Of a stretch of DNA of 64,000 bases, positions 25,573 to 34,544 are shown in pieces. The stretch comes from an uncultured Roseiflexaceae bacterium. GTDB lineage: Bacteria > Chloroflexota > Chloroflexia > Chloroflexales > Roseiflexaceae. Both the position numbers and the translations under genes were made by a program. Position 1 is the first letter of the stretch. Each line of letters opens with the position of its first letter. The notes beneath the pieces were generated by a model, which saw only the letters and a program-made list of their open reading frames with translations, did not search any database and was not told the DNA's origin. The stretch is from contig CALKHR010000110.1 in NCBI GenBank assembly GCA_937988885.1, forward strand, positions 62,001-126,000. The letters are read 5' to 3'.

Positions 25573-25605
25573 CCCATAGGCTCACCTACGAAAGGACTTC
25601 GGAAG

Positions 25606-26805
25606 ATGGCGACCACATTCAATGCTCCTCGGTTGGTTGGGCGCATCAGTGCGCTATTGTTACTCGTTATGGTGTTGGCGGCGTGCGGCACCTCGGCTGC
25701 CCCGCAATCTAGCACTGGCTCAAATGCGCAGGAGCCGATCTACATCGGCGTCTCCGGCCCGCTCACGGGGCAGAACGCGCAGTACGGCGCGCAATGGAAG
25801 AAGGGCTTCGATCTCGCGCTCGACGAGATCAACGCCAATGGCGGCATCAATGGCCGACCGCTCCAGTACATCTTCGAGGACAGCCAATCGGACCCGAAGC
25901 AGTCGGTGGCGGTGGCGCAGAAGTTCGTGAACGACCCGCGCATCGTGGCGGAGTTCGGCGATTTCTCTAGCCCGGCCTCGATGGCGGCTTCGTCGATCTA
26001 CCAGCGCGCCGGGCTGGTGCAGTTCGGGTTGACGAATTCGCACCCGGATTTCACCAAGGGCGGCGATTATATGTGGAGCAACTCCATCAGCCAGAGCGAT
26101 AACGCGCCGCTGATGGCGAATTATGCGATCAACGATTTGGGCCTGCGGCGCTTGGCGGTGCTCTACTTGAACACCGATTGGGGCCGCACCACCAAAGATC
26201 TGTTCGTGATAGCAGCGGCGGAGCGCGGCGCGACGGTGGTGGCCGAGGAGGCGTACCTGCCGGAGGAGAAGGACTTTCGCTCCACGCTGGTGCGCGTGCG
26301 CGAGGCGAATCCCGATGGTCTGATCCTGATCTCGTACTACGCCGATGGCGCACTGATCTGCCAGCAGGTGCGCGCGACGGGCATCGATCTGCCGATCGTG
26401 ATCACGAGTTCGGCGTATTCGCCCAAACTGATCGAGTTGGGCGGCGAGTCGGTCAATGGCGTATTCACCAACACGAACTTCTACCCCGATGACCCGCGCC
26501 CCGAGGTGCAGAAGTTCGTGACCAGCTACCGGGCCAAGTACAACGAAGAGCCGGATTCGTTCTCAGCAGGCGCGTACGACACGATGATTCTGTTCTATCA
26601 CGTCATCAAGCAATACGGCGCCGACCGCAAGGCTATCCGCGATGGCTTGGCGCAGATCGAGAATGTGCCGAGCGTGATCTTCGGCTCGGTCAAGTTCGAT
26701 CCCGAGACACGCCGCGTGGCGACGCCCAAGAGCGTGAACTTGGTGGTGAAGGATGGCAGTTTCCAGTTGTGGGATGGCGTCAAGCCCACGGTCGCGTCGA
26801 AGTAG
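25606..26805 (+). CDS. ABC transporter substrate-binding lipoprotein (branched-chain amino acid type)
   Basis: A 399-residue periplasmic-binding-type protein of the LivK/peripla_BP_6 family, which captures leucine, isoleucine, valine or related amides and acids. Residues 1-26 form a lipoprotein signal ending in LAAC (Cys27). The mature N-terminus begins with the family strand IYIGVSGPLTGQNAQYG. An AAGGA site precedes the ATG. It is the first gene of a four-gene importer operon with a fused permease and two ATPases. Ligand specificity cannot be fixed from sequence; amides, urea or short-chain carboxylates are alternatives. Confidence 0.93.
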   Translation: MATTFNAPRLVGRISALLLLVMVLAACGTSAAPQSSTGSNAQEPIYIGVSGPLTGQNAQYGAQWKKGFDLALDEINANGGINGRPLQYIFEDSQSDPKQSVAVAQKFVNDPRIVAEFGDFSSPASMAASSIYQRAGLVQFGLTNSHPDFTKGGDYMWSNSISQSDNAPLMANYAINDLGLRRLAVLYLNTDWGRTTKDLFVIAAAERGATVVAEEAYLPEEKDFRSTLVRVREANPDGLILISYYADGALICQQVRATGIDLPIVITSSAYSPKLIELGGESVNGVFTNTNFYPDDPRPEVQKFVTSYRAKYNEEPDSFSAGAYDTMILFYHVIKQYGADRKAIRDGLAQIENVPSVIFGSVKFDPETRRVATPKSVNLVVKDGSFQLWDGVKPTVASK

Positions 26806-26935
26806 TCGTCTAACGTGACGGGCGGTGGGTTGCCGAGTTGCGCGTGATGGTGTTCGGTTCGTAGCCGATTTGGGGTCGCCATTGCGTGTGATGCGGCAGC
26901 CCACCGACGTCGCGCACTAATGGGATAGTGCGGTT

Positions 26936-28759
26936 ATGACCTCATTCATCGATTATTCGATCAACGGTCTGATCATCGGCAACATCTACGCGATGTTAGC
27001 GGTCGGCTTGGCGTTGATCTTCGGCGTCTCGAATCTGATCAACTTCGCGCACGGCTCGGTGTATATGGTCGGCGCGTACATCGGCTGGATCTGCATCTCG
27101 TACCTGCATACGCCGCTGTTGGTGACTATTTTAGGCGTGGTGGTGGGCTGCGCGCTACTCGGTATGCTGATCGAGCGTGTGGGGTTGCGCCCGCTGGCGA
27201 GCACCGCCAGGATCGCGCCGCTGTTGGCGACCATCGGCATCAGCTTCGTGCTCGATCAGGTCGTGCAGTTGATCTTCGGGGCCGACCCGCGCGCGTTGCC
27301 GAGCCAGTTGCCGAATTGGCGATTGCAGTGGGGCAGCGGCACGATCGGCGCGCTCGATCTGCTGATCGCCGGCATCGGCCTGACCGCCGCCGTTCTGCTC
27401 TTCTGCTTCCTGCGCTTCACCAAGCTGGGGTGGGCGGTGCGGGCCACGGCGCTCGACCGCGAGGCAGCGATGCAGATGGGCGTGAATGTGCACGCCGTCA
27501 ACCAGACGGTGTTCGCGATCGCGTCGGCGTTGGGCGGCTTGAGCGGCCTGTTGGTGGGGATGTACTACAACAACATCTATCCGGCGATGGGCTTCCAGGC
27601 CACGCTCAAGGGTTTTATCGCGGAGTTGATCGGCGGCGCGGGCAGTGTGCTGGGTGCGGTGCTGGGCAGTCTGCTGCTCGGTCTGATCGAAAGTTACGGT
27701 ATCGCGCTGCTCGGCACAAGCTACCGCAATCTGTTCGCCTTCCTGCTGCTGATTGTGGTGTTGGTCTGGCGGCCAAACGGCCTGCTGAGCAGGACGCGCC
27801 AACTGCCGCCCGAGCCGTTGACGGGCACCTTCATCGCGCCGAGCCGTCCGGTGCAAGTGCCCCGTTGGGCGGTGCTGGCGCTGGCGGGTGTGGCGTTGCT
27901 GTTACCGCTGGTCGTCCAGAACACCTACCTGTTGCAGACGCTGACCAACGCTTGGCTCTACGCGATCCTGGCGCTGAGCTTGACGCTGGTGGCAGGCACG
28001 GCGGGGCAGATGTCACTGGGACACGCGGGGTTGCTGGCGATCGGCGCGTATGCTTCGGCGCTGCTGGCGATCGATTTGGGCGTCAGCGTCGGCACCGCGA
28101 TCCTGTTGGCGGGAGTGATCACCGCCGGGTTGGGCACGCTGCTGATCTTCCCGGCCTTCCGACTGCGCGGGCACTACGTCACGATCGCAACGCTCGGCAT
28201 CGGCGAGATCGTCGGCTTGGTGATCCTGAACTGGGAGTGGCTCACGCACGGCCCGATCGGCATCAGCAACATCCCGCCGCTCTCGCTGTTCGGCGTGGAG
28301 CTCTACGACACCGCCTCGATCTATTGGCTCTCGCTGGGCGCACTGCTCGGGTTGGCGTTAGTGCAGTGGCGTCTGCTCGGCTCGCACTTGGGGCGTACGC
28401 TGCGTGCCCTGCGCGACGACGATGTGGCCGCGCGCACCTACGGCATCAGCCTGAACCGCTACAAAGGCTTGGCCTTCGCGGTGAGCGGCTTCGCGGCGGG
28501 CATCAGCGGGGCGATCACGGCGCATATGTACTCGTACATCAACCACGAAACGTTTAACATTCAGATCGCGGTGCTGGCCGTCACGATGATCATTTTGGGC
28601 GGCATGGGCAACATTCTCGGCGCGATCGTCGGAGCAGTTGCGCTGATCAGTCTACCCGAACTGTTCCGTGGTGCTGCTGAATATCGTATGCTGATCTATG
28701 GCATTGTGCTGCTGTTGCTCATTCGCTTCCGGCCACAGGGCCTGATGGGCACAGTGTAA
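26936..28759 (+). CDS. fused LivH-LivM branched-chain amino acid ABC permease
   Basis: A 607-residue permease that joins both membrane subunits of a HAAT-family importer in one chain. Residues 1-290 are LivH-like (NGLIIGNIYAMLAVGLALIF near the start, and the EAA-type loop before ELIGGAGSVLGAVLG). Residues 310-607 are LivM-like (LSLTLVAGTAGQMSLGHAGL and the cytoplasmic loop LRALRDDDVAARTYG). Most organisms encode these as two genes. It lies between the binding protein and the ATPase genes, with 130 bp upstream and 24 bp downstream. It should form the complete transmembrane pore without another permease. Confidence 0.93.
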   Translation: MTSFIDYSINGLIIGNIYAMLAVGLALIFGVSNLINFAHGSVYMVGAYIGWICISYLHTPLLVTILGVVVGCALLGMLIERVGLRPLASTARIAPLLATIGISFVLDQVVQLIFGADPRALPSQLPNWRLQWGSGTIGALDLLIAGIGLTAAVLLFCFLRFTKLGWAVRATALDREAAMQMGVNVHAVNQTVFAIASALGGLSGLLVGMYYNNIYPAMGFQATLKGFIAELIGGAGSVLGAVLGSLLLGLIESYGIALLGTSYRNLFAFLLLIVVLVWRPNGLLSRTRQLPPEPLTGTFIAPSRPVQVPRWAVLALAGVALLLPLVVQNTYLLQTLTNAWLYAILALSLTLVAGTAGQMSLGHAGLLAIGAYASALLAIDLGVSVGTAILLAGVITAGLGTLLIFPAFRLRGHYVTIATLGIGEIVGLVILNWEWLTHGPIGISNIPPLSLFGVELYDTASIYWLSLGALLGLALVQWRLLGSHLGRTLRALRDDDVAARTYGISLNRYKGLAFAVSGFAAGISGAITAHMYSYINHETFNIQIAVLAVTMIILGGMGNILGAIVGAVALISLPELFRGAAEYRMLIYGIVLLLLIRFRPQGLMGTV

Positions 28760-28783
28760 AGCATTTCGTCAGGGAAGAAGAAC

Positions 28784-29629
28784 GTGTTAGCGATAGAAAA
28801 TCTCACACGCCGCTTCGGCGGCATCACCGCCGTCAATGCGATCAACCTGAACGTGGCGCCCGGCGAGACGGTGAGCGTGATCGGCCCGAACGGCGCGGGC
28901 AAAACTACGCTGTTCAACCTGATCACGGGGCTCGACACGCCCGACGAGGGCACGATCAGCTTCGAAGGGCAGGTGATCAACGGCAAGTCGCCCGAACAGT
29001 TGGCGACGCTCGGCTTGGCGCGCACCTTCCAGCACGGGCGTGTGTTCGCGAACCTGAGCGTGCTCGACAACGTGCTGGTGGGCGCTCATACCCGCTTGCG
29101 CGCGGTGCGGCCCGCGTTCCCCGTGTTGGGGCCGCTCGCGGAGTTGGCGCTGGCGCTCATCCGGCCCGCTTCTGTGCGCGCCGAGGAGCAGGCGTTGCGC
29201 GAGGAGGCGCTGAGCATCCTCGAGATCTTTGGCGAGCGGCTGCTGCCGCGCAAGGATCAGCCCGCGTTCAGCCTCTCGTACGCGAACCGCCGCCGCGTGG
29301 AGATCGCGCGAGCGCTGGCCTCACGGCCCCGCATTCTGTTGCTCGACGAGCCGACTGCGGGCATGAATCCCACCGAGACGGCGGAGATGCTGGAGGTGAT
29401 CCGCACGCTCAAGCAGCGCGGTCTCACCATTCTGCTGATCGAGCACAAACTTGAGTTGGTGATGCAGCTCTCCGACCGTGTGTTGGTGATGGACAACGGA
29501 CGCGCGATCGCCGAGGGCTTGCCGAACGAGGTGCGCAACGATCCGAAGGTGATCGAGGCGTATCTGGGGCATCAGACGGTGGGGCACGCCAACCGCGAAG
29601 CCCAAGAGGAACTGGAACTTGTTGCATAA
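28784..29629 (+). CDS. livG: branched-chain amino acid ABC transporter ATPase LivG
   Basis: A 281-residue ATPase, starting at GTG 24 bp after the permease. Walker A is GPNGAGKTT (residues 34-42) and Walker B is ILLLDEPTAGMNP. The signature motif region reads LSYANRRRVEIARAL, a variant of the usual LSYGQQRRLE in this subfamily. The position next to a second ATPase (LivF) fits the usual heterodimer. A C-terminal extension specific to HAAT ATPases (VRNDPKVIEAYLGHQ) is present. Confidence 0.94.
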   Translation: MLAIENLTRRFGGITAVNAINLNVAPGETVSVIGPNGAGKTTLFNLITGLDTPDEGTISFEGQVINGKSPEQLATLGLARTFQHGRVFANLSVLDNVLVGAHTRLRAVRPAFPVLGPLAELALALIRPASVRAEEQALREEALSILEIFGERLLPRKDQPAFSLSYANRRRVEIARALASRPRILLLDEPTAGMNPTETAEMLEVIRTLKQRGLTILLIEHKLELVMQLSDRVLVMDNGRAIAEGLPNEVRNDPKVIEAYLGHQTVGHANREAQEELELVA

Positions 29630-29651
29630 CGCGAACAGCCTGGGGGGCACG

Positions 29652-30374
29652 ATGGCACTTCTCGAACTGACCAACATCAACACGTATTACGGTCCGGTGC
29701 AGGTGCACTTCGACCTGAGCATCTCCGTCGAGCCGGGGCAGATCGTCTGTTTGCTGGGCGGCAACGCGAGCGGCAAGTCCACCACGATGAAGATCATTCT
29801 GGGGCTGCATCAGCCGCGCTCCGGCAGTGTGAACTTCGACGGACAGCCGATCACAGGGCTGAGCACACCCAAGATCATCAAGCGCGGCATTGGCTCGGTG
29901 CCCGAGGCGCGGCGGTTGTTCAGCACGATGACGGTGCGCGAGAATCTGCTGATGGGCGCGTTCACCCGCAGCGACCGCCAAGGCGTGCAGGAGGACTACG
30001 AGCGCTTGCTCGACCTGTTCCCTCGCCTGAAGGAGCGGCTGACGCAGAAGGCGGGCGTGCTCTCGGGCGGCGAGCAGCAGATGGTGGCGATGGCCCGCGC
30101 GCTGATGGGCCGTCCGCGCTTGCTCTGCATGGACGAGCCGACGATGGGACTCTCGCCGCTGTATGTGGACCGCGTGCTGGAGCTGATTCAGGCCATCAAC
30201 AAGCAGGGCGTGACGATCTTTATGGTGGAGCAGAACGCGAATCTGGCGCTGCAGATCGCCGACTACGGCTATGTGTTGCAGACCGGACGGATCGCGTTGG
30301 CTGGCCCAGCCCGCACACTGCTCGATGATCCCCGCATTCGCGATGCGTATTTGGGCGGCGAGATGGCCGCCTAA
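29652..30374 (+). CDS. livF: branched-chain amino acid ABC transporter ATPase LivF
   Basis: A 240-residue ATPase with Walker A GGNASGKST, signature LSGGEQQMVAMARAL and Walker B LLCMDEPTMGLSP. The first is a variant of the usual GxNGAGKTT. The ATG at 29652 is chosen because it follows a purine-rich CTGGGGGGC site and gives the usual N-terminus MALLELTNINTYYG; an upstream in-frame TTG overlapping livG is less likely. It completes the importer operon. The 237 bp after it contain no gene or clear terminator. Confidence 0.93.
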   Translation: MALLELTNINTYYGPVQVHFDLSISVEPGQIVCLLGGNASGKSTTMKIILGLHQPRSGSVNFDGQPITGLSTPKIIKRGIGSVPEARRLFSTMTVRENLLMGAFTRSDRQGVQEDYERLLDLFPRLKERLTQKAGVLSGGEQQMVAMARALMGRPRLLCMDEPTMGLSPLYVDRVLELIQAINKQGVTIFMVEQNANLALQIADYGYVLQTGRIALAGPARTLLDDPRIRDAYLGGEMAA

Positions 30375-30611
30375 CCTTCCGCTGCGCCCGTGGCCCGTGC
30401 CGAGCCGTGCCTGCCCGCTCCCGTGAGATACCGGGTGCTGTGGCTGCGCGGCTGCTTCGGCGTGCCCGGGCTGCCGCGCGGACGATACACGCACCCCGCC
30501 GATGTCGCAAGACGCCCGTCGTTTGCCTCAACAGGGCAGAACGCCCAGCACGCTGCCGATGGTACGGCGCTGATATCTTCTTCCCCAAAACATACTGCAC
30601 TTGGGCCAGAA

Positions 30612-33242
30612 TTACGAGAGGGTTTGCAGTTGCGCTTCGATGGCATTGAGTTCGGCCCGCAGCTCGGCGTCGAGGTCTGGTCGCGCGCGCTCGGTGGCGA
30701 GGCGGTAGCGCAGGGCGGCTAGGAGCGCGCCGCGCCGCACGGGCACCACTTCCGCCTTCGCTCGTTGCAGCCGTCCCCGTAGATCATCGAGCAGCATGGC
30801 CCGGCCTTCGCCCGTGACGCGGATCTGCGGGGCGGTGCTGCGCCCGGAGGTTGGGATGGGCGTGCCTAACAGGGCGTCGGCGAGCATGCGCGCGCCATCC
30901 TTGTGCAGCGGATGGTTGCCGTTGCCGCATTTGGGCGATTGCACACAACTGGGGCAGCCATCGGCGCAGACGCAGTCGCGCAGCAGGTCGCGGGTGGCGA
31001 GCCACCAGTCGCTGGCCTGCTCGTAGCCGATCTGCGCGATGCCGACGCCTCCCGGAACGCCATCGTACACGAAGATGGTGGCGAGTCCCGTTTCGGGATG
31101 CAGCGCGGTGGAGACGCCGCCGATGTCGGCGCGGTCGCACTGCGCGAACAGGGGCAGCAGGCCGATCGCGGCGTGTTCCATGGCGTGAAGCGCACCGGGC
31201 AGTCCTTCGCCGTTGTGGCGCGTGGTGTCGCCACAGGCCCGCGCGAGGGCGGAGCTGAGGTCGTCGGGGATGGTCCACCAGACCGCTTGCGTGCGGAAAG
31301 AGAAGGGCGGCAGCGCGAGGTCGTGTTCGCTCAGCACTTCTTCGGTGAAGTGGCGTTTGCGGCGGTAGCCGATCACCTGACGCGTCACGGTCACGACACC
31401 GAAGTGGAGCTTGGCCGGGCCCACGCTGCGCTCCTCGATCACGCGCTCGATGGCGATGTCGGTGGTTTCGCGAGGCTGAGTGTAGTACTCGACGTTTTTG
31501 CGGCGGGCGATGGCCTCGTGCTCATCGAGGCTTTCGACCAAGTAGGTATCGCCTTGGTTGAGGTAGACCGCACCGGGATGCACTTCGAAGGCCGCTCGCG
31601 AGGATTGGATCTGCTCGATCTGGCGGCCTGTATCGGCGTCGCGCAGGGTGATCGGCGCGCCATCGGCGCTGCGAATGTTGACCCCAACAGCGGGCCGACG
31701 CTCGTTGGCGACCAGGCCGTGCTGACTTTCGTAGAGCCGACCATGGCGCAGCAGCCAATCGCGCAGGGCGGGCATCGTGTCGCCGAACCAGGTCATGTCG
31801 GCGTCGGTGAGGGGCAGTTCCGCCGCCGCGCAGCAGAGTTGGTCGCTCAGGATATAGGGGTTTTGCAGGGCGATGCGCGCCCGTTCGTGAGATCGCGAGA
31901 AGAACTGCGACGGGTGGCGCATGTAGAACTGGTCGAGCGGGTCGTCCTGGGCGACGAGCACGGTGAGGCTACTGCCTTGGGCGCGGCCCGCGCGTCCGGC
32001 CTGCTGCCAGGTGCTCGCGACGGAGCCTGGGTAGCCGCTGATCACGACGGCATCCACGCCGCCGATGTCCACGCCGAGTTCGAGCGCATTGGTGCTGACG
32101 AGACCGAGCAGGTCGTTCTCCTGGAAGCGGCGTTCCAGTTCGCGGCGATCCTCGGGGCGGTATCCGGCGCGGTAGGCGGCGATCGGCGGCTGTTCATCTT
32201 TAGCGAGTTGGTTTTCGAGCGCCGAGCGGGCGTAGCGCAGAATCAGTTCGGCCCCACGGCGCGTGCGGGCAAACGCCAGGGTTTTGATGTCGTTCGCGAC
32301 CAGCGTGGTGAGCAGGTTGGCCGTTTCGACGTTGGTGCTGCGCCGTCGGCTGCCACCCTCACCCAGCTCACCGCGCGCTTTGCGATCCTCGATGGTTGGC
32401 GGATTCCAGAATACGAAGGTGCGATGACCCTGCGGCGCGCCGTCCTCGTCGATGATCTGCACCGGGTCGCCGACGAGCGCTTCGAGGTGTTCGGCGGGGT
32501 TGGCACTGGTGGCCGAGCAGCAGATGAATTGCGGTGCGCCGCCGTAGTAGGCGCTCAGCCGCCGCAGCCGCCGCAGGATCAGCGCCACGTGCGAGCCGAA
32601 CACGCCTCGGTAGATGTGCGCCTCGTCGATCACCACGTAGCGCAGTTGCGCGAACCAGTCACGCCAACGGCGGTGTTCCGGCAGCACGCTGCGGTGCAGC
32701 AGATCGGGATTCGAGAGGATGATCTGGGCTTGGATGCGCACGCGGTCGCGGTCGGCCATGGGCGTGTCGCCATCGAGTGTGGCAGCGATCAGCGGGGCCG
32801 AGGCGCGCGGCAGGCGCACCGATGAGAAGGTTTGGCGCTCGGCGTCGAGTTCGTCGTTCACCAAGCCGATCAGTTCGTGTAGCGAGCGCAGCTGGTCGTG
32901 GGCCAGCGCTTTGGTGGGAAACAGAAACAGGGCGCGAGCCTGGCGGTTGTCGAGGATCGCTTCGAGCGTGGGCAGTTGGTAGCAAAGCGTTTTGCCGCTG
33001 GCGGTGGCGGTGACGACACCCACGTGCCCACCCGAACGCACGGCGTCGAGCGCGGCGGCTTGGTGCGCGTACAGGCGCGTCACGCCGCGCTGCGCAAGGG
33101 CGCGTTGCAGCGGCGCAGGCAGCGGGTGCGCGAGGTCGGCGTAGCGCGCAGCCCGTGGCGCTATCGGTTCGACATGGGTGATCTGGTTGCGATAGCCAGG
33201 TACACGTCGCAGCAGGTCGGTGAAGTTCGTTTCCACGTTCAC
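30612..33242 (-). CDS. mrfA: DEAH-box DNA repair helicase, MrfA/YprA-like
   Basis: An 876-residue superfamily 2 helicase. Motif I is ATASGKT (residues 79-85), motif II DEAH is at 206-209, and the family motif VSTNALELGVDIGG occurs in the C-terminal RecA domain. A C-terminal DUF1998 zinc domain has four cysteines in CADGCPSCVQSPKCGN (about 755-771). This arrangement is that of Bacillus MrfA, a 3'-5' helicase repairing mitomycin C adducts. The GTG at 33240-33242 is chosen because an upstream frame runs through the end of the DUF362 gene without sensible sequence. It is 34 bp downstream of the DUF362 gene, so probably in one operon. A LexA-like box lies in the divergent promoter region upstream of that gene. 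Confidence 0.9.
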   Translation of the reverse strand: MNVETNFTDLLRRVPGYRNQITHVEPIAPRAARYADLAHPLPAPLQRALAQRGVTRLYAHQAAALDAVRSGGHVGVVTATASGKTLCYQLPTLEAILDNRQARALFLFPTKALAHDQLRSLHELIGLVNDELDAERQTFSSVRLPRASAPLIAATLDGDTPMADRDRVRIQAQIILSNPDLLHRSVLPEHRRWRDWFAQLRYVVIDEAHIYRGVFGSHVALILRRLRRLSAYYGGAPQFICCSATSANPAEHLEALVGDPVQIIDEDGAPQGHRTFVFWNPPTIEDRKARGELGEGGSRRRSTNVETANLLTTLVANDIKTLAFARTRRGAELILRYARSALENQLAKDEQPPIAAYRAGYRPEDRRELERRFQENDLLGLVSTNALELGVDIGGVDAVVISGYPGSVASTWQQAGRAGRAQGSSLTVLVAQDDPLDQFYMRHPSQFFSRSHERARIALQNPYILSDQLCCAAAELPLTDADMTWFGDTMPALRDWLLRHGRLYESQHGLVANERRPAVGVNIRSADGAPITLRDADTGRQIEQIQSSRAAFEVHPGAVYLNQGDTYLVESLDEHEAIARRKNVEYYTQPRETTDIAIERVIEERSVGPAKLHFGVVTVTRQVIGYRRKRHFTEEVLSEHDLALPPFSFRTQAVWWTIPDDLSSALARACGDTTRHNGEGLPGALHAMEHAAIGLLPLFAQCDRADIGGVSTALHPETGLATIFVYDGVPGGVGIAQIGYEQASDWWLATRDLLRDCVCADGCPSCVQSPKCGNGNHPLHKDGARMLADALLGTPIPTSGRSTAPQIRVTGEGRAMLLDDLRGRLQRAKAEVVPVRRGALLAALRYRLATERARPDLDAELRAELNAIEAQLQTLS

Positions 33243-33276
33243 ATTGTAGCACGAAGCCGCGCCCGGTGGGCATGCG

Positions 33277-34356
33277 CTAGGATTTGAGCGTCGGGTTGGC
33301 GCGGGGCCGCGGCTGCGGCGCACGACCGTAGGCGTTGCGCTGGTATTCGCCAAACAGGCGGCCCCACGGGCTGTGCAGTAGCCAACTCTCGAACAGATCG
33401 CGGTCGCGCAGTGCCCACAGCAGGCGCTCATACCACAAGCTTTCGGTCGCGAAGGCCAGGTTTGCAAACGGCGTGCGGGCCAAACGAGCTGCGAGGCCGG
33501 GGCGCAGGCGCTCCGCCAATGGCGCGGGAGTAGCGAGCGCGGCTTGGTCGCCGACCAGTTCGATGCGCGCGAGATCGGCCACGCCAAGGCCCCGCTCCTG
33601 AGCGATGCGCAGGTAGGGCACATCGCGCAACGGATCGCGGCCCAGTAGCCGCGCGGCCACCGCGTCGAGCGCGATCGGGTCGGTGGAGGCCAGCAGCAGG
33701 TTGCGCACCTGCGGTCGCAGGCGGTACGGACCAGCACCAAGTGCCGCAGTGGTGCCGTCGATCAAGCCGCCGATCTGCGGGCTGACGGTGCGTTGCAGAG
33801 CCAAGCAATCGACCAGCAGCGATGGGAGCAACGCAGGCGGTACGCGCTGCCAATCGGGTAGCAGCGCCGAGGCCAGCACGCTGAGCGTGCCACCGAGCCC
33901 CACCAGCGCATCGGTTTTGAGCGTGGGCAACGTGAGGAGCTGCGCGTTCTGCATAGCCTGCGGCATCTGCACCTCCTCGCCGACCACCTGCCGCAGCGTG
34001 GGAAAGGTAGAATCGAGCGGGACGGGCACGCGCGATGCGAGTGATAAGCCAACCGCTGTATTGGAACGCATCACCGCCGCATAGCCGTAGGGATCGCGGG
34101 GGCCGAAGCGCGTTCGCCACGTGCGGGGATTCTGCATCACGCTCGCCGCAAGCCCCAAGGCACGCAGCGCGCCGTCCAGTTGCCACGGAGTCGTGTTCGC
34201 GGCAGGAAACGGCCTACGACGGCGCTGATCGATCAACAGACGAGTCGGCCAAACCGCATCCGGACCAAGTTCAGCCAATTGAAGCACATGCTCGATTGCA
34301 TCGAGGATCGTTGTTGGCGAAGCCTGTACCACCGCCACCAATGCCCGACCAGCCAT
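33277..34356 (-). CDS. DUF362-family protein
   Basis: A 359-residue protein of the DUF362 family. The region LLLASTDPIALDAVAARLLGR (about residues 232-252) is the family hallmark, and an earlier TLPTLKTD segment is also typical. The usual C-terminal ferredoxin-type cysteine motifs are absent. The function of the family is unknown. The start ATG at 34354-34356 has a strong GAGGAG site 7 nt upstream; an ATG five codons further upstream lacks one. It precedes the helicase in the same operon, which suggests but does not show a role linked to DNA damage. Confidence 0.83.
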   Translation of the reverse strand: MAGRALVAVVQASPTTILDAIEHVLQLAELGPDAVWPTRLLIDQRRRRPFPAANTTPWQLDGALRALGLAASVMQNPRTWRTRFGPRDPYGYAAVMRSNTAVGLSLASRVPVPLDSTFPTLRQVVGEEVQMPQAMQNAQLLTLPTLKTDALVGLGGTLSVLASALLPDWQRVPPALLPSLLVDCLALQRTVSPQIGGLIDGTTAALGAGPYRLRPQVRNLLLASTDPIALDAVAARLLGRDPLRDVPYLRIAQERGLGVADLARIELVGDQAALATPAPLAERLRPGLAARLARTPFANLAFATESLWYERLLWALRDRDLFESWLLHSPWGRLFGEYQRNAYGRAPQPRPRANPTLKS

Positions 34357-34401
34357 CGTAAAACTCCTCAAAAATGCGTAGTGATTCGGCGTCCTATGAG
34401 C

Positions 34402-34430
34402 TTGACTCAGAACTCATGTTCTGATAAAAT
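34402..34430 (+). promoter_or_regulatory. promoter with LexA-like box between -35 and -10
   Basis: TTGACT (34402-34407), a 17-bp spacer and TAAAAT (34425-34430). The spacer contains CAGAACTCATGTTCTG (34408-34423), a perfect palindrome with the GAAC-N4-GTTC form used by Gram-positive-type LexA. A bound repressor would block RNA polymerase directly. The site is also 52 bp upstream of the divergent DUF362-mrfA operon. Confidence 0.65.
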
Positions 34431-34544
34431 ACCGTCAACCCGATATGAGAACAAACGTTTTAATTAGTAAGAGAATTGTAGAAAGAACGTCGGGCCGGAT
34501 ACGATTGCATTTGGCAAACTGCTCTGGAAGAGGAGGCACCAGCA

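Noticed and set aside
30375..30611. Possible gene or structured RNA between livF and mrfA
   Set aside because: Only GC-rich low-information frames in both directions and no clear promoter or terminator.
33243..33740. N-terminal extension of the helicase frame to 33740
   Set aside because: The extra 166 residues are the out-of-frame complement of the DUF362 gene. A GTG at 33240-33242 gives a clean start with a 34-bp spacer.
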